DNA of 62,311 nucleotides, taken from contig RDNZ01000014.1 of assembly GCA_011364905.1 (NCBI GenBank), positions 1 to 62,311 of the forward strand. Direction: 5' to 3'. A program made the translations under genes and the position numbers. The notes beneath the pieces are model-generated. The model saw only the letters and a program-made list of their open reading frames with translations. It did not search any database and was not told the DNA's origin. This DNA is from Candidatus Thorarchaeota archaeon (GTDB taxonomy: Archaea; Asgardarchaeota; Thorarchaeia; Thorarchaeales; Thorarchaeaceae). This document shows positions 9,924-16,834 of this stretch, in pieces. Within the stretch, counting starts at the first letter, position 1, and each line of letters opens with the position of its first letter.

Positions 9924-11837
9924 CTAGCGGTATCGGATAAACCAAATAACAGCGATGACAATAATTAGCCCTAGTGCAATGACTGCAGTGTAAAACAGGT
10001 ATTCAGAAGCGGTTGAAGCTGTCACAGTCACTAGCACGACCGACTCAGCCATGTTACCTCCAATATCGTACACTCTCAGCGTGACATTGTGTTCTCCTTG
10101 AGCCAATCCCCCAAAGTCAAACTCGATGTTTTCAGTAGTCCAAGAACCCGTGACAACAACTGCACCATCAACAAGAATCTCATAGGATTCTTTGAAATCG
10201 TCTGTTGCAGTCCAGTTGTAGATCTTATTCTCGGCTCCCTGAGCATAGTGTATTGCAGATGGACTGTACGTAATCACCGGAGGTATAGTGTCGCCAAGAA
10301 CTGTGACTAATACACTGTTAGCTGCTGTGTTACCACTTGTGTCGTTTGCATAGAGAGTGAAGTTGTGTATGCCGATCGATAAACCATCGAGGCTGATCTG
10401 AATCACTGGCTCGTCAGGATTTATTGTACCATTCTGAACATTTGTTTCATTGTCTAGAACCCTGTACATGTTTACATAATCGTCTGTCACATTCCATGAT
10501 AGAGTATGTCCTGTCTCGCTGAAGAAAATCTCAACAGGTCCTGGACCTTCAATGACAGGAGTCACGTTTTCATAGAATCTGAGTGTGAGTATGTTTTCAG
10601 CAGTATTTGAGTTCTGATCCATTGCAACAAGTTTGATCTTATAGTACCCGATGACGAATTTTGGAAATGCTGCAGTCACATTGAAGACGTAATTATATGT
10701 CGTGTTTTCCCATGAAGATGTAGCATTCAGAGCACCGTCAATCCACACTTGAATAGAATAAGGATACTCATCATGCAAAGTCCATGCTAGAGTCACATTC
10801 TCGGTTCCAATCAGAACATCCTTGTCGCCAGGTCCGGTTATAACCGGGGCTCTCACATCTGAAGCAACATCAGTCAAATTGTATGAGTATGAACCAAGTC
10901 CGACTGGTAATCCCAGATAGGTGACCGTCCAATTAATGAATGCTATAGGAAGATCAACAAACATAACCGTCCCATTTGCAGGAGTGACTTTCGAACCGAT
11001 TATGGTGCCATTCTTGTAGGTGACCGTGATATCTGCTCCAGCTATTGGATAAAGGCTAGTTTCGTAATAGATGAAAAGTTCCATGTCCAGATAATCAGGA
11101 CTGCCGGCTATTGGGCCAATGCTCTGATGTACAAGTATCTGCGTGCCATTTGACTCTACCTGACCGCTAGCAAGAAGGTAACCACCATAGAGGGGATCGC
11201 TCAATACGGTGAGCCTCCATGTGTAGTTGTCCTGTGGAAGATTCTCAAAGTATGCATTTCCATTTGTGACCACAACTTGTGAGTACATTGAATTATCGCT
11301 AGTCCGAAGGACAGAGAAGTTGAGGTTCTGCGCAGGACGACCTTCGATGTCAGTTATTGTTGCATTGAGGTCATCATCATTGTTCTGCCAGTCAAGATTT
11401 CCAAACTGTATATTGACATTGGCTTCCGGGCCATTTGATACTATTTGACCAGTCTTCTGTGGAGTTGTAGTGTCAAGGGGATGAGACACATTCCATTGAT
11501 ATGTGCCTTGAGGAAGGTTAATGAAATATGCATTCCCATTCCCGTCGGTCTGATCTTCATCCTCTAACAGGCCGGTTGTCACATTATAGAGTCTTACCCA
11601 AGCGTTGTTCAAGAGGGTCGTTCCATTCTTTACCGTAAACTCGAAGTCATCATCATTGAATTCTAGAAGATAGTTATAGACTCTGATGGTCACAACATAA
11701 TCTGTTGAAGCTGGTACGAATGATGTATCTATGTGGGTCAATGGAACAGGATTTCTGTTGACTGCAGTTGGAGTGGCAATGCTAGCCACGAATAGAACCA
11801 GAAAGAAGAACGCAAATGCCTTGTGTATCTTGCTCAT
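9924..11837 (-). CDS. Secreted, C-terminally anchored surface protein with Ig-like repeats
   Basis: A 637-residue exported protein. A signal peptide spans about residues 1-25 and a single C-terminal membrane helix (YTAVIALGLIIVIAVIWFI) is followed by RYR, so most of the chain is extracellular. The N-terminal half carries CNA-B/carboxypeptidase-regulatory-like beta-sandwiches (for example YFINLPQGTYQWNVSHP and YFENLPQDNYTWRLTV, two clear repeats). The second half has three Ig/HYR-like repeats of about 95 residues, each opening with PVI-type sequence and carrying W(N/T)xTDD, then GxHNxTLxxxDxxGN. Sequons for N-glycosylation are dense. It is probably an S-layer-associated or adhesion protein. 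It stands alone, with a long upstream region (see 11838-12358). Confidence 0.85.
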   Translation of the reverse strand: MSKIHKAFAFFFLVLFVASIATPTAVNRNPVPLTHIDTSFVPASTDYVVTIRVYNYLLEFNDDDFEFTVKNGTTLLNNAWVRLYNVTTGLLEDEDQTDGNGNAYFINLPQGTYQWNVSHPLDTTTPQKTGQIVSNGPEANVNIQFGNLDWQNNDDDLNATITDIEGRPAQNLNFSVLRTSDNSMYSQVVVTNGNAYFENLPQDNYTWRLTVLSDPLYGGYLLASGQVESNGTQILVHQSIGPIAGSPDYLDMELFIYYETSLYPIAGADITVTYKNGTIIGSKVTPANGTVMFVDLPIAFINWTVTYLGLPVGLGSYSYNLTDVASDVRAPVITGPGDKDVLIGTENVTLAWTLHDEYPYSIQVWIDGALNATSSWENTTYNYVFNVTAAFPKFVIGYYKIKLVAMDQNSNTAENILTLRFYENVTPVIEGPGPVEIFFSETGHTLSWNVTDDYVNMYRVLDNETNVQNGTINPDEPVIQISLDGLSIGIHNFTLYANDTSGNTAANSVLVTVLGDTIPPVITYSPSAIHYAQGAENKIYNWTATDDFKESYEILVDGAVVVTGSWTTENIEFDFGGLAQGEHNVTLRVYDIGGNMAESVVLVTVTASTASEYLFYTAVIALGLIIVIAVIWFIRYR

Positions 11838-12358
11838 CCATTGTCACTCTCGACAAAACTTGAGACCGACTACGCACTAGTCATCTCGATGCTTGGCGGC
11901 GTCGAATCCTCGCCGCGCATAAAAGGGTTTTCATAGTTAAAGACAGGAACTATGGTTGTAGAATAATCCGGAATAATCTATTCATAGTTCCTCCTCCAGT
12001 TTATGTGTTCTTATGGGTGTAATTGGCAATACCCATCTGCATAGCACCTTCGGATCCGATGCTGTGAACGAACTGACGACATCGATCGAAGACATCTCTC
12101 AGCTGCTGTCACGTATACATTCAGAATCTATGCCGTTCTCACAGTCTTCATCGCAATAGATTCCTTCTATCCAATCATGATTTGAGAAATTGGATTCAAA
12201 GCGATACATGATCATTCTCTGACAGAGTCTGAGATTGTTGGTTATTATTCTACAACCTCGAAAAAACTGGAGTCAGTGTGCAAGAATGCAAAGCCGATTA
12301 GACTTATTCATAAAAAAGGGAAGAGCTACGAGAGAAAGTAACTCCCCCTCAAACTATT
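11838..12358. other. 521-bp intergenic region with short ORFs and hairpins
   Basis: No long gene is visible. On the minus strand a 37-codon ORF (ATG 12095 to TGA 11982) overlaps by ATGA an 11-codon ORF (ATG 11985 to TAG 11950) that follows a strong Shine-Dalgarno, GGAGGAGG. On the plus strand a 31-codon GTG-started ORF begins at 12065. None shows a known motif. GCGGCG (11896-11901) and CGCCGC (11911-11916) form a hairpin in the probable leader of the surface-protein gene, and a TTTTATGCG element on the minus strand near 11918-11926 may be its TATA box. The short ORFs could be leader peptides, decayed genes or chance. Confidence 0.35.
11945..11992. repeat. Inverted repeat, 10-bp perfect arms
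   Basis: AGGAACTATG (11945-11954) and CATAGTTCCT (11983-11992) are perfect inverted arms around a 28-nt spacer, which itself contains AATAATC twice (AATAATCCGGAATAATC). A related TTCATAGTT lies just outside, near 11930. The arms coincide with the start and end of an 11-codon minus-strand ORF. It may be an operator or an RNA stem in the region upstream of the surface-protein gene. Confidence 0.5.
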
Positions 12359-12682
12359 TTACTCTGATGTGCTCATTCCAAGAAAAGCTAGCGCTTCTGA
12401 AACTGTATTTTGCACTTCTATTGAAAATTCGTATCCTTCGATATCGTGATACATTAGCATAGATTGTGTGGTTCGTTTCAAGGCTTCGTCCAGTTTTCCT
12501 TCTTTTACCAGTGATATACCTATTGTAGCAATTCCTAGCTCAGTGGCTTTGACTGATGCAGGTACGATTTCTTCGCTCAGTGTCTCATCTGGTGGAAATT
12601 TCTTCATCACCTCGAGATATCTCTTGGATACTTCAGGTATCTTATGGGTCGGATACCGTGAATGTGTAACGATATACGGCAT
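12359..12682 (-). CDS. Small conserved-type protein of unknown function
   Basis: A 107-residue soluble alpha/beta protein beginning MPYIVTHSRYPTHK, with later stretches PASVKATELGIATIG and DIEGYEFSIEVQNTV. From memory, and unchecked, this resembles a small family that is multicopy in Asgard genomes, with the pattern MPYIV..(Y/F)P.HK, a helix, then GIEGYE.S.E. The strand-helix-strand pattern would suit a dimeric alpha/beta-barrel (ferredoxin-like) fold, but no catalytic residues are evident. The frame also opens at ATG 12691; 12682 matches the likely family start and follows GAGATGAG. A perfect-armed palindrome lies about 60 bp upstream. Function unknown. Confidence 0.65.
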   Translation of the reverse strand: MPYIVTHSRYPTHKIPEVSKRYLEVMKKFPPDETLSEEIVPASVKATELGIATIGISLVKEGKLDEALKRTTQSMLMYHDIEGYEFSIEVQNTVSEALAFLGMSTSE

Positions 12683-12742
12683 TTCTCTCATCTCAAACTC
12701 AATTCTATTTCATAAAGTGTTGAACTGCAAGAAGTAGTTGCG

Positions 12743-12760
12743 CTCTCTCATCTGAGAGAG
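12743..12760. promoter_or_regulatory. Palindrome upstream of the small protein gene
   Basis: CTCTCTCA-TC-TGAGAGAG has 8-bp perfect arms and a 2-nt centre, about 60 bp upstream of the minus-strand gene at 12682 and about 94 bp downstream of nothing coding on that strand. The short spacer suits a dimeric operator better than a terminator, and there is no T-run. Regulator unknown. Confidence 0.4.
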
Positions 12761-12853
12761 TCATGAAGATGTATCATTGATATGACAACACTGTAGCTTA
12801 AACTATGCCCTTATCTTCAACATAAGGTTTCCGAAATTTCTTTGAAATGAAAT

Positions 12854-13684
12854 CTATACTCGCTCTTTCAACCAGTTAAAGATGTCAGCCAAGACCTCTT
12901 CGCCGCCTTCTTCTTGAAATGGTTCATGATAAAGACCTGGGTAGAACTTGATAGTCTTGTCTTCAGAGACAATGTTATTGAAGAACTCCATGTTTCGTTC
13001 AGGAATGAGAATCATGTCGTCCCCTGTTTGTTGACCGAGAACAGGCATTGTGATTTTACTTGCGAGATTGAATCCCTCTTCGCTTGCCCTTAACCCTTCG
13101 ACAGCGAATCTAGGAGTCGCTTTGTCAAATCTGAGTGGGTCTTCACGGTTTTCCTTTACTACTTCAGGATTTCTGGAGATAAGGTCAAAATCAAGGCCAT
13201 TGCTGAAATATCTCTTAGAGTTCAGTTTTGAAAGAACGGAAGCTATGGACTTAGTGGCTCCACTCATTTTTAGACGTTGTGACACTGCGGGACAAACAAG
13301 AATAATCCCATCCACTTCTTCTGGATGATTGGCGACATATCGGATCACATGTAAACCACCAAGAGAATGACCAAAGAGGAAGAGTTTGCCATCTTGGTGC
13401 AATAATCTTAGGTATGCGACGAGTGAATCCATATCGTCTATGAATTCATCGAAGCTATCCACATGACCTTTTCTTCCTGGAAAGGTACCAAAACCTCGCA
13501 TATCTGGAGCATAGAAAATATAGCCATGGGAGGTAAACTGCTCTGCCATGAAGGATAATAAGCCACTGTGTGAACCCAATCCATGAATACCGAGAACAAC
13601 AGCTTTTGGTTCACCCTCAGGTCTCCAGCTTCTCAGTAACATGGTGGTACCATCATAACCTTGGTATGTACTCTCCTCGCTCAT
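12854..13684 (-). CDS. Alpha/beta hydrolase, monoacylglycerol lipase-like
   Basis: A 276-residue serine hydrolase of the lysophospholipase/monoglyceride lipase branch. The oxyanion region is GIHGLGSHSG, the nucleophile elbow is GHSLGG, the acid residue is probably Asp in QQTGDDMILIP, and the catalytic His is in YPGLYHEPF. DMRGFG after the second strand is typical of the branch. No signal peptide or membrane helix, so it is cytoplasmic and probably acts on acyl esters. It lies 52 bp downstream of the aspartic-protease-like gene on the same strand and may share its transcript. Archaeal lipids are ether-linked, so the substrate is open. Confidence 0.88.
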   Translation of the reverse strand: MSEESTYQGYDGTTMLLRSWRPEGEPKAVVLGIHGLGSHSGLLSFMAEQFTSHGYIFYAPDMRGFGTFPGRKGHVDSFDEFIDDMDSLVAYLRLLHQDGKLFLFGHSLGGLHVIRYVANHPEEVDGIILVCPAVSQRLKMSGATKSIASVLSKLNSKRYFSNGLDFDLISRNPEVVKENREDPLRFDKATPRFAVEGLRASEEGFNLASKITMPVLGQQTGDDMILIPERNMEFFNNIVSEDKTIKFYPGLYHEPFQEEGGEEVLADIFNWLKERV

Positions 13685-13736
13685 TGCTAGAACCTTTCTA
13701 ATATCCTAGCAAATCCCCCTATGTGTCTTCCGAACT

Positions 13737-14549
13737 CTATGAATTTCGTTCATCCACAAATGAAAGACGTTGTAGAGGATAATCAATCACGCTCTCGAAG
13801 TTCCTGAGAAAGTCATATCCAATAATACCATTCTTGATCAGTTTCCCCCTCGGTGATACACGGGAAAGGTCCAAAACAACCACTTGGGTATTCATGATTT
13901 GTGCCGAGCCTATCGATAAGCTCTCTATTGGAGCGAGTTGCAATTGGACATCGCCACCTATCCCACGAGCTATACCTTCAACTTCCTGAGCCTTGATCCC
14001 AAGGGATTCAGCCAAATCAGGTGTTATGACACTATTCCCAGCCCCAGTATCAAGAACGAAAGTGTATGGGCCATTTCCGTTGATATGAACTGGGACTCCA
14101 ATAAGGTGGGAGTCTTCAATGTATTGGAATTTACTCCAATCGAGGTCCAAAGAGGAACTGCCTTTTTTCAGCTTGAATGTCTTCTTATTATAGCTAAGTG
14201 ACATCGTGCAATTTTTCAAGGTGGTATGTCCTAGAACTCCGCCTTGGTTTCCAACACAACGCATGATTGACTCAAGATCTAGGACATATACTTCGTCTTT
14301 CTCAAATTCAAGAGGACCAAGACTAATGGAAACATCTGCGAAATCAGTAGGAATTCCTCCTCCGATACCTCGAGCATCTGGATGGTCCTTTTTGTGCATC
14401 TTGATATTCAATTGTTCTGCAAGTTTTTTCGTAAGCGTTGTCGTAGATGCGCCAGTGTCAAGGGTGAATTCGAAGGGACCCTGACTATTGACACTGACGG
14501 GAACCTTGACAAGGTTCCCACTGGTTTCTATTTTGGCCTCGAATTCCAA
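13737..14549 (-). CDS. Tandem retropepsin-like aspartic protease (two lobes in one chain)
   Basis: A 270-residue protein made of two homologous retropepsin-type domains. Domain 1 has FTLDTGASTTTL (about 28-39) and the partner hydrophobic-hydrophobic-Gly motif GGVLGHTTL (about 103-111). Domain 2 has FVLDTGAGNSVI (about 164-175) and GIIGYDFL (241-248). Both also carry GIGG in the flap-to-core segment (about 61-64 and 196-199). Each lobe keeps its catalytic DTG, so the chain could fold as an intramolecular pseudo-dimer like pepsin; bacterial and archaeal retropepsin-like proteins usually have one DTG domain and dimerise. There is no signal peptide. Start TTG 14549 is well supported by GGAGTGA 7 nt upstream. 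It lies 15 bp after the arsM stop on the same strand, so it is likely cotranscribed. Target unknown. Confidence 0.85.
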   Translation of the reverse strand: MEFEAKIETSGNLVKVPVSVNSQGPFEFTLDTGASTTTLTKKLAEQLNIKMHKKDHPDARGIGGGIPTDFADVSISLGPLEFEKDEVYVLDLESIMRCVGNQGGVLGHTTLKNCTMSLSYNKKTFKLKKGSSSLDLDWSKFQYIEDSHLIGVPVHINGNGPYTFVLDTGAGNSVITPDLAESLGIKAQEVEGIARGIGGDVQLQLAPIESLSIGSAQIMNTQVVVLDLSRVSPRGKLIKNGIIGYDFLRNFESVIDYPLQRLSFVDERNS

Positions 14550-14564
14550 GAAAGGTTCACTCCT

Positions 14565-15380
14565 CTACTCAGGCTTCTTGCCAGCGATATATGCGCTGTA
14601 TGCGCCATAAAGGCTCTGGCCAGCTTTACTGGTTATCTTGACATCTTGGAAGCCTGCATCTCGCATGTTCTGCAGGTATTCTTCATCAAGAATTGCTCCA
14701 CCGATGCATCCCGTATATGTCACAACTTCATCGCGAATTTCTTTTGATAGTGGTTTGGAAAGAACAATGTCTGACACCATAACACGACCACCAGGTTTCA
14801 AAACGCGAAATGCTTCGCGAAACACCTTGCCCTTGTCAGGAGCAAGATTGATGACGCAATTACTAATAACTACATCAACAGAATTATCATCCACGGGCAT
14901 GTCTTCGATATCACCAAATCGAAAGTCGACATTAGTGATGCCTAGCTCTTCAGCGTTTTTCTTCGCCTTCTCAATCATTGCGGGCGTCATATCCACGCCT
15001 ATGACTTTCCCGGTATTGCCAACTTTCTTACTTGCCACGAACATGTCGAGTCCTGCGCCACTTCCGAGATCTAAGACGACTTCTCCTTCGTTCAGACTAG
15101 CAAGAGCGACAGGATTTCCACACCCAGCAAAAGACTCGGTAGCTCCTGTTGGCATGCCTTCAGTATCATAACCTAAAGCTTGTGCGAGATTTACCCTTGT
15201 TACTTTGGTTTCTTCTCGGGGTCCGCAGCAGCTTGAGGTTGTCTGGGCTGGAGCATCACAACAACCTTGTTCTTGTTCATCCGCAGTCCAAGTCCCTTCA
15301 GCCACACGAGAGTAAGCATCTCGTACAGCCTCTTTAATTTCATCAGATTTCATTTCACTGATTTTTTTCGTTCCACTCAT
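14565..15380 (-). CDS. arsM: Arsenite methyltransferase
   Basis: A SAM-dependent methyltransferase that methylates trivalent arsenic using cysteine-bound As(III). The SAM-binding motif is VVLDLGSGAGLDMFVA, then GVDMTPAMIEKA and FGDIEDMP. Cysteines in AGCGNP (C87), SNCVINL and YTGCIGGA match the positions used for As binding in the family. An N-terminal segment holds further Cys pairs (GCCDAP, SSCCGP). Length 271 is normal. Its ATG overlaps the stop of a 46-codon Cys-rich ORF (ATGA), so translation is probably coupled. Divergent from a PadR regulator across two palindromic operators, which suggests arsenic-responsive repression. Confidence 0.92.
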   Translation of the reverse strand: MSGTKKISEMKSDEIKEAVRDAYSRVAEGTWTADEQEQGCCDAPAQTTSSCCGPREETKVTRVNLAQALGYDTEGMPTGATESFAGCGNPVALASLNEGEVVLDLGSGAGLDMFVASKKVGNTGKVIGVDMTPAMIEKAKKNAEELGITNVDFRFGDIEDMPVDDNSVDVVISNCVINLAPDKGKVFREAFRVLKPGGRVMVSDIVLSKPLSKEIRDEVVTYTGCIGGAILDEEYLQNMRDAGFQDVKITSKAGQSLYGAYSAYIAGKKPE

Positions 15381-15517
15381 ACAATCACCGTTCTATATGG
15401 ATTTGAATTTGAATAATCATTGGCACCACATGATAATTGACATGAGCACTCTGAGTTGGTTTTCTTCTGATATCCGCAATTTTGGAGGACTTCTTTGGCA
15501 ACTTTATCTTCAGCCAT
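15377..15517 (-). CDS. 46-residue Cys-rich ORF coupled to arsM
   Basis: A short ORF, ATG 15517 to TGA 15377, reading MAEDKVAKEVLQNCGYQK and then ECSCQLSCG, with four cysteines (14, 24, 26, 30). Its stop overlaps the arsM start in ATGA, and it has its own ribosome-binding site GGTGA (minus strand, 15522-15526) 4 nt upstream. It lies directly downstream of the palindromic operators, so it would be the first gene of the arsM transcript. C-x-C-x3-C suggests a metal or arsenite ligand set, for example a small arsenic chaperone, or a truncated N-terminal piece of an ArsM-like protein. No known family recognised. Confidence 0.55.
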   Translation of the reverse strand: MAEDKVAKEVLQNCGYQKKTNSECSCQLSCGANDYSNSNPYRTVIV

Positions 15518-15530
15518 TCAATCACCATCT

Positions 15531-15576
15531 ATATTGGGTGTCCAATATGTTTTTGTAAATATTGGGTGTCCAATAT
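15531..15576. promoter_or_regulatory. Two identical palindromic operators between arsM and padR
   Basis: The 18-bp sequence ATATTGGGTGTCCAATAT occurs exactly twice, at 15531-15548 and 15559-15576, with a 28-bp period. Each copy has 7-bp perfect arms (ATATTGG/CCAATAT) around GTGT. The second copy overlaps TATA-like sequence usable in both directions (TTTATATTGG on the minus strand, CCAATATAAAC on the plus strand). This is the expected layout of operators for a dimeric winged-helix repressor controlling both the arsM operon and its own gene. Confidence 0.75.
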
Positions 15577-15638
15577 AAACTTTTCTTTCTATGAAGGATT
15601 GTGGTTACTTGTGGGTGCAGATGAGAAAGAATTTATTA

Positions 15639-15656
15639 CTATAGGGCATCCAATAG
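15639..15656. promoter_or_regulatory. Third, degenerate operator copy at the padR start
   Basis: CTATAGGGCATCCAATAG matches the two upstream palindromes at 13 of 18 positions and keeps near-palindromic arms. It ends 5 nt before the PadR ATG at 15662, where bound protein would block padR expression, so it fits autoregulation. It is weaker evidence than the two exact copies. Confidence 0.4.
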
Positions 15657-15661
15657 CTGAT

Positions 15662-16033
15662 ATGTCAGATCCCTCAGAATCTAATCCATGTTGTCCACCG
15701 GATTGTTGCGATATGAGGGGACTTCTTACATTTCAGATACTCTGGGAACTGGATAAAGAGCCAATGAATGGCCAACAAATAGCTGAAAAAATCGCAGTAC
15801 GAAGAGGCACAAAACCGACGCCTGGTACTATTTATCCAGCATTAAAGGAGTTGAAAGAGAGCGGGCTCATTAAAGGTAGTCGGCAAGGAAGACAGATCAT
15901 CTACAGGCTGACATCAGCTGGTGAGAAAGGACTCGCTGACGCTTCAAGATATTTCCTTCAAGCATTTGGTGACATTGCCGAGGATGTCAAAGTCAAGGTC
16001 ATTGTCATTAAAGGCGATGACTGTGGATGTTGA
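15662..16033 (+). CDS. PadR-family regulator with Cys clusters, probable arsenic sensor
   Basis: A 123-residue winged-helix repressor of the PadR family. The HTH core includes MRGLLTFQILWEL, then PMNGQQIAEKIAVRRG, TPGTIYPALKELKESGLI and the wing QIIYRLTSAGEKGL. The N-terminus carries two Cys pairs (NPCCPPDCCD, Cys 10, 11, 15, 16) and the C-terminus ends DDCGC; these are good soft-metal or As(III) ligands. The frame stays open far upstream to 15482, but that stretch covers the operators and is not conserved-looking; ATG 15662 opens the protein just before the Cys motif. It is divergent from arsM, so the likely role is arsenite-responsive repression of arsM and itself. Confidence 0.85.
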   Translation: MSDPSESNPCCPPDCCDMRGLLTFQILWELDKEPMNGQQIAEKIAVRRGTKPTPGTIYPALKELKESGLIKGSRQGRQIIYRLTSAGEKGLADASRYFLQAFGDIAEDVKVKVIVIKGDDCGC

Positions 16034-16123
16034 ATACAGGTAAAGTACCAAAAAATCGTTGCATTACCATCTAACTGTAGGGCAAACAACATCCTGTATG
16101 AGTGACTTTTTTAACTTGAGAGA

Positions 16124-16137
16124 ATAACTATAGTTAT
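16124..16137. promoter_or_regulatory. Perfect 14-bp palindrome overlapping a start codon
   Basis: ATAACTATAGTTAT is fully self-complementary, and its last two bases are the A and T of the ATG at 16136. Bound protein or an RNA duplex here could control expression of the DUF4256 gene. An AT-rich palindrome of this length can also arise by chance. Confidence 0.35.
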
Positions 16138-16708
16138 GTCAAAATCAAAAGACAAGTTGTCCTCCAAACAACGTGAGGAACTACTCAAAACGCTGCAAAC
16201 TCGTTTTGTTGAGAATATGAACCGCCACAAAGGTCTCGACTGGGCCAAACTAGAGGCAAAACTGAAGGCCAGTACTAAAAGTCTGTGGTCACTCAGTGAA
16301 ATGGAAAAGACTGGTGGTGAGCCTGATGTTGTCGGTTATGACAAAAAGACGGGTGAATTCATTTTCTATGACTGTTCAGCAGAAAGTCCCAAGGGCCGCA
16401 GAAATGTTTGTTACGATGGCGTAGCCCAGGAGGAGAGGGAAAAGAAAGGAGTGCATCCAAATGGCAATGTCATTGATATGGCAGCTGCCATGGGCATTGA
16501 GCCATTAACAGAAGAGCAATATCGAGGATTGCAGAAACTTGGGGAGTTCGATACGAAGACACAGAGTTGGGTGGCAACACCTTCTGATATTAGAAAACTT
16601 GGCGGCGCTATATTTTGTGATCGCCGGTACAACACGGTCTTCGTATATCATAACAGTGCACCCAGTTTCTATAGTGGCAGAGGATTTCGTGGTTCGTTAA
16701 GGATCTGA
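16136..16708 (+). CDS. DUF4256 family protein
   Basis: A 190-residue soluble protein that matches the DUF4256 family as I know it. Recognisable parts are LQTRFVENMNRHKGLDW near the N-terminus, the central GGEPDVVGYDKKTGEFIFYD and SPKGRRNVCYDG, and C-terminal GGAIFCDRRYNTVFVYHNSA. Length is standard for the family, whose members occur in bacteria and archaea; the biochemical function is unknown. It sits alone between padR and tbp, with an AT-rich palindrome at its start codon and TTTTTTAAC promoter-like sequence at about 16108-16115. Confidence 0.8.
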   Translation: MSKSKDKLSSKQREELLKTLQTRFVENMNRHKGLDWAKLEAKLKASTKSLWSLSEMEKTGGEPDVVGYDKKTGEFIFYDCSAESPKGRRNVCYDGVAQEEREKKGVHPNGNVIDMAAAMGIEPLTEEQYRGLQKLGEFDTKTQSWVATPSDIRKLGGAIFCDRRYNTVFVYHNSAPSFYSGRGFRGSLRI

Positions 16709-16768
16709 TTTTTGACATCTATGTGAGTGCACTCTGCAGTTCGACCATTGCTCACATTTAAAAGGCGA

Positions 16769-16807
16769 TTATATAGAATCCAGTTGTTCCTTATATACTA
16801 TATAAGG
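16769..16807 (+). promoter_or_regulatory. TBP promoter with TATA element and 19-bp palindrome
   Basis: A TATA-like element (GATTATATAG, about 16767-16776) is followed by CCTTATATACTATATAAGG (16789-16807), which has perfect 9-bp arms around a single C and contains a TATA box in each orientation. The tbp ATG is 28 bp further on. Because the gene product binds TATA boxes, the palindrome is a natural candidate for autoregulation, either as the core promoter or as a competing TBP site. Confidence 0.6.
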
Positions 16808-16834
16808 CAAGAGAGAGAAGGCAGGTAAGAGCAG

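Noticed and set aside
11895..11918. GGCGGCGTCGAATCCTCGCC looked like a tRNA T-arm
   Set aside because: The stem and loop spacing does not fit a T-arm and no matching acceptor, D or anticodon stems flank it. It is a plain hairpin.
15482..15661. N-terminal extension of the PadR frame
   Set aside because: The extension translates the palindromic operators and is not protein-like; ATG 15662 begins just before the conserved domain.
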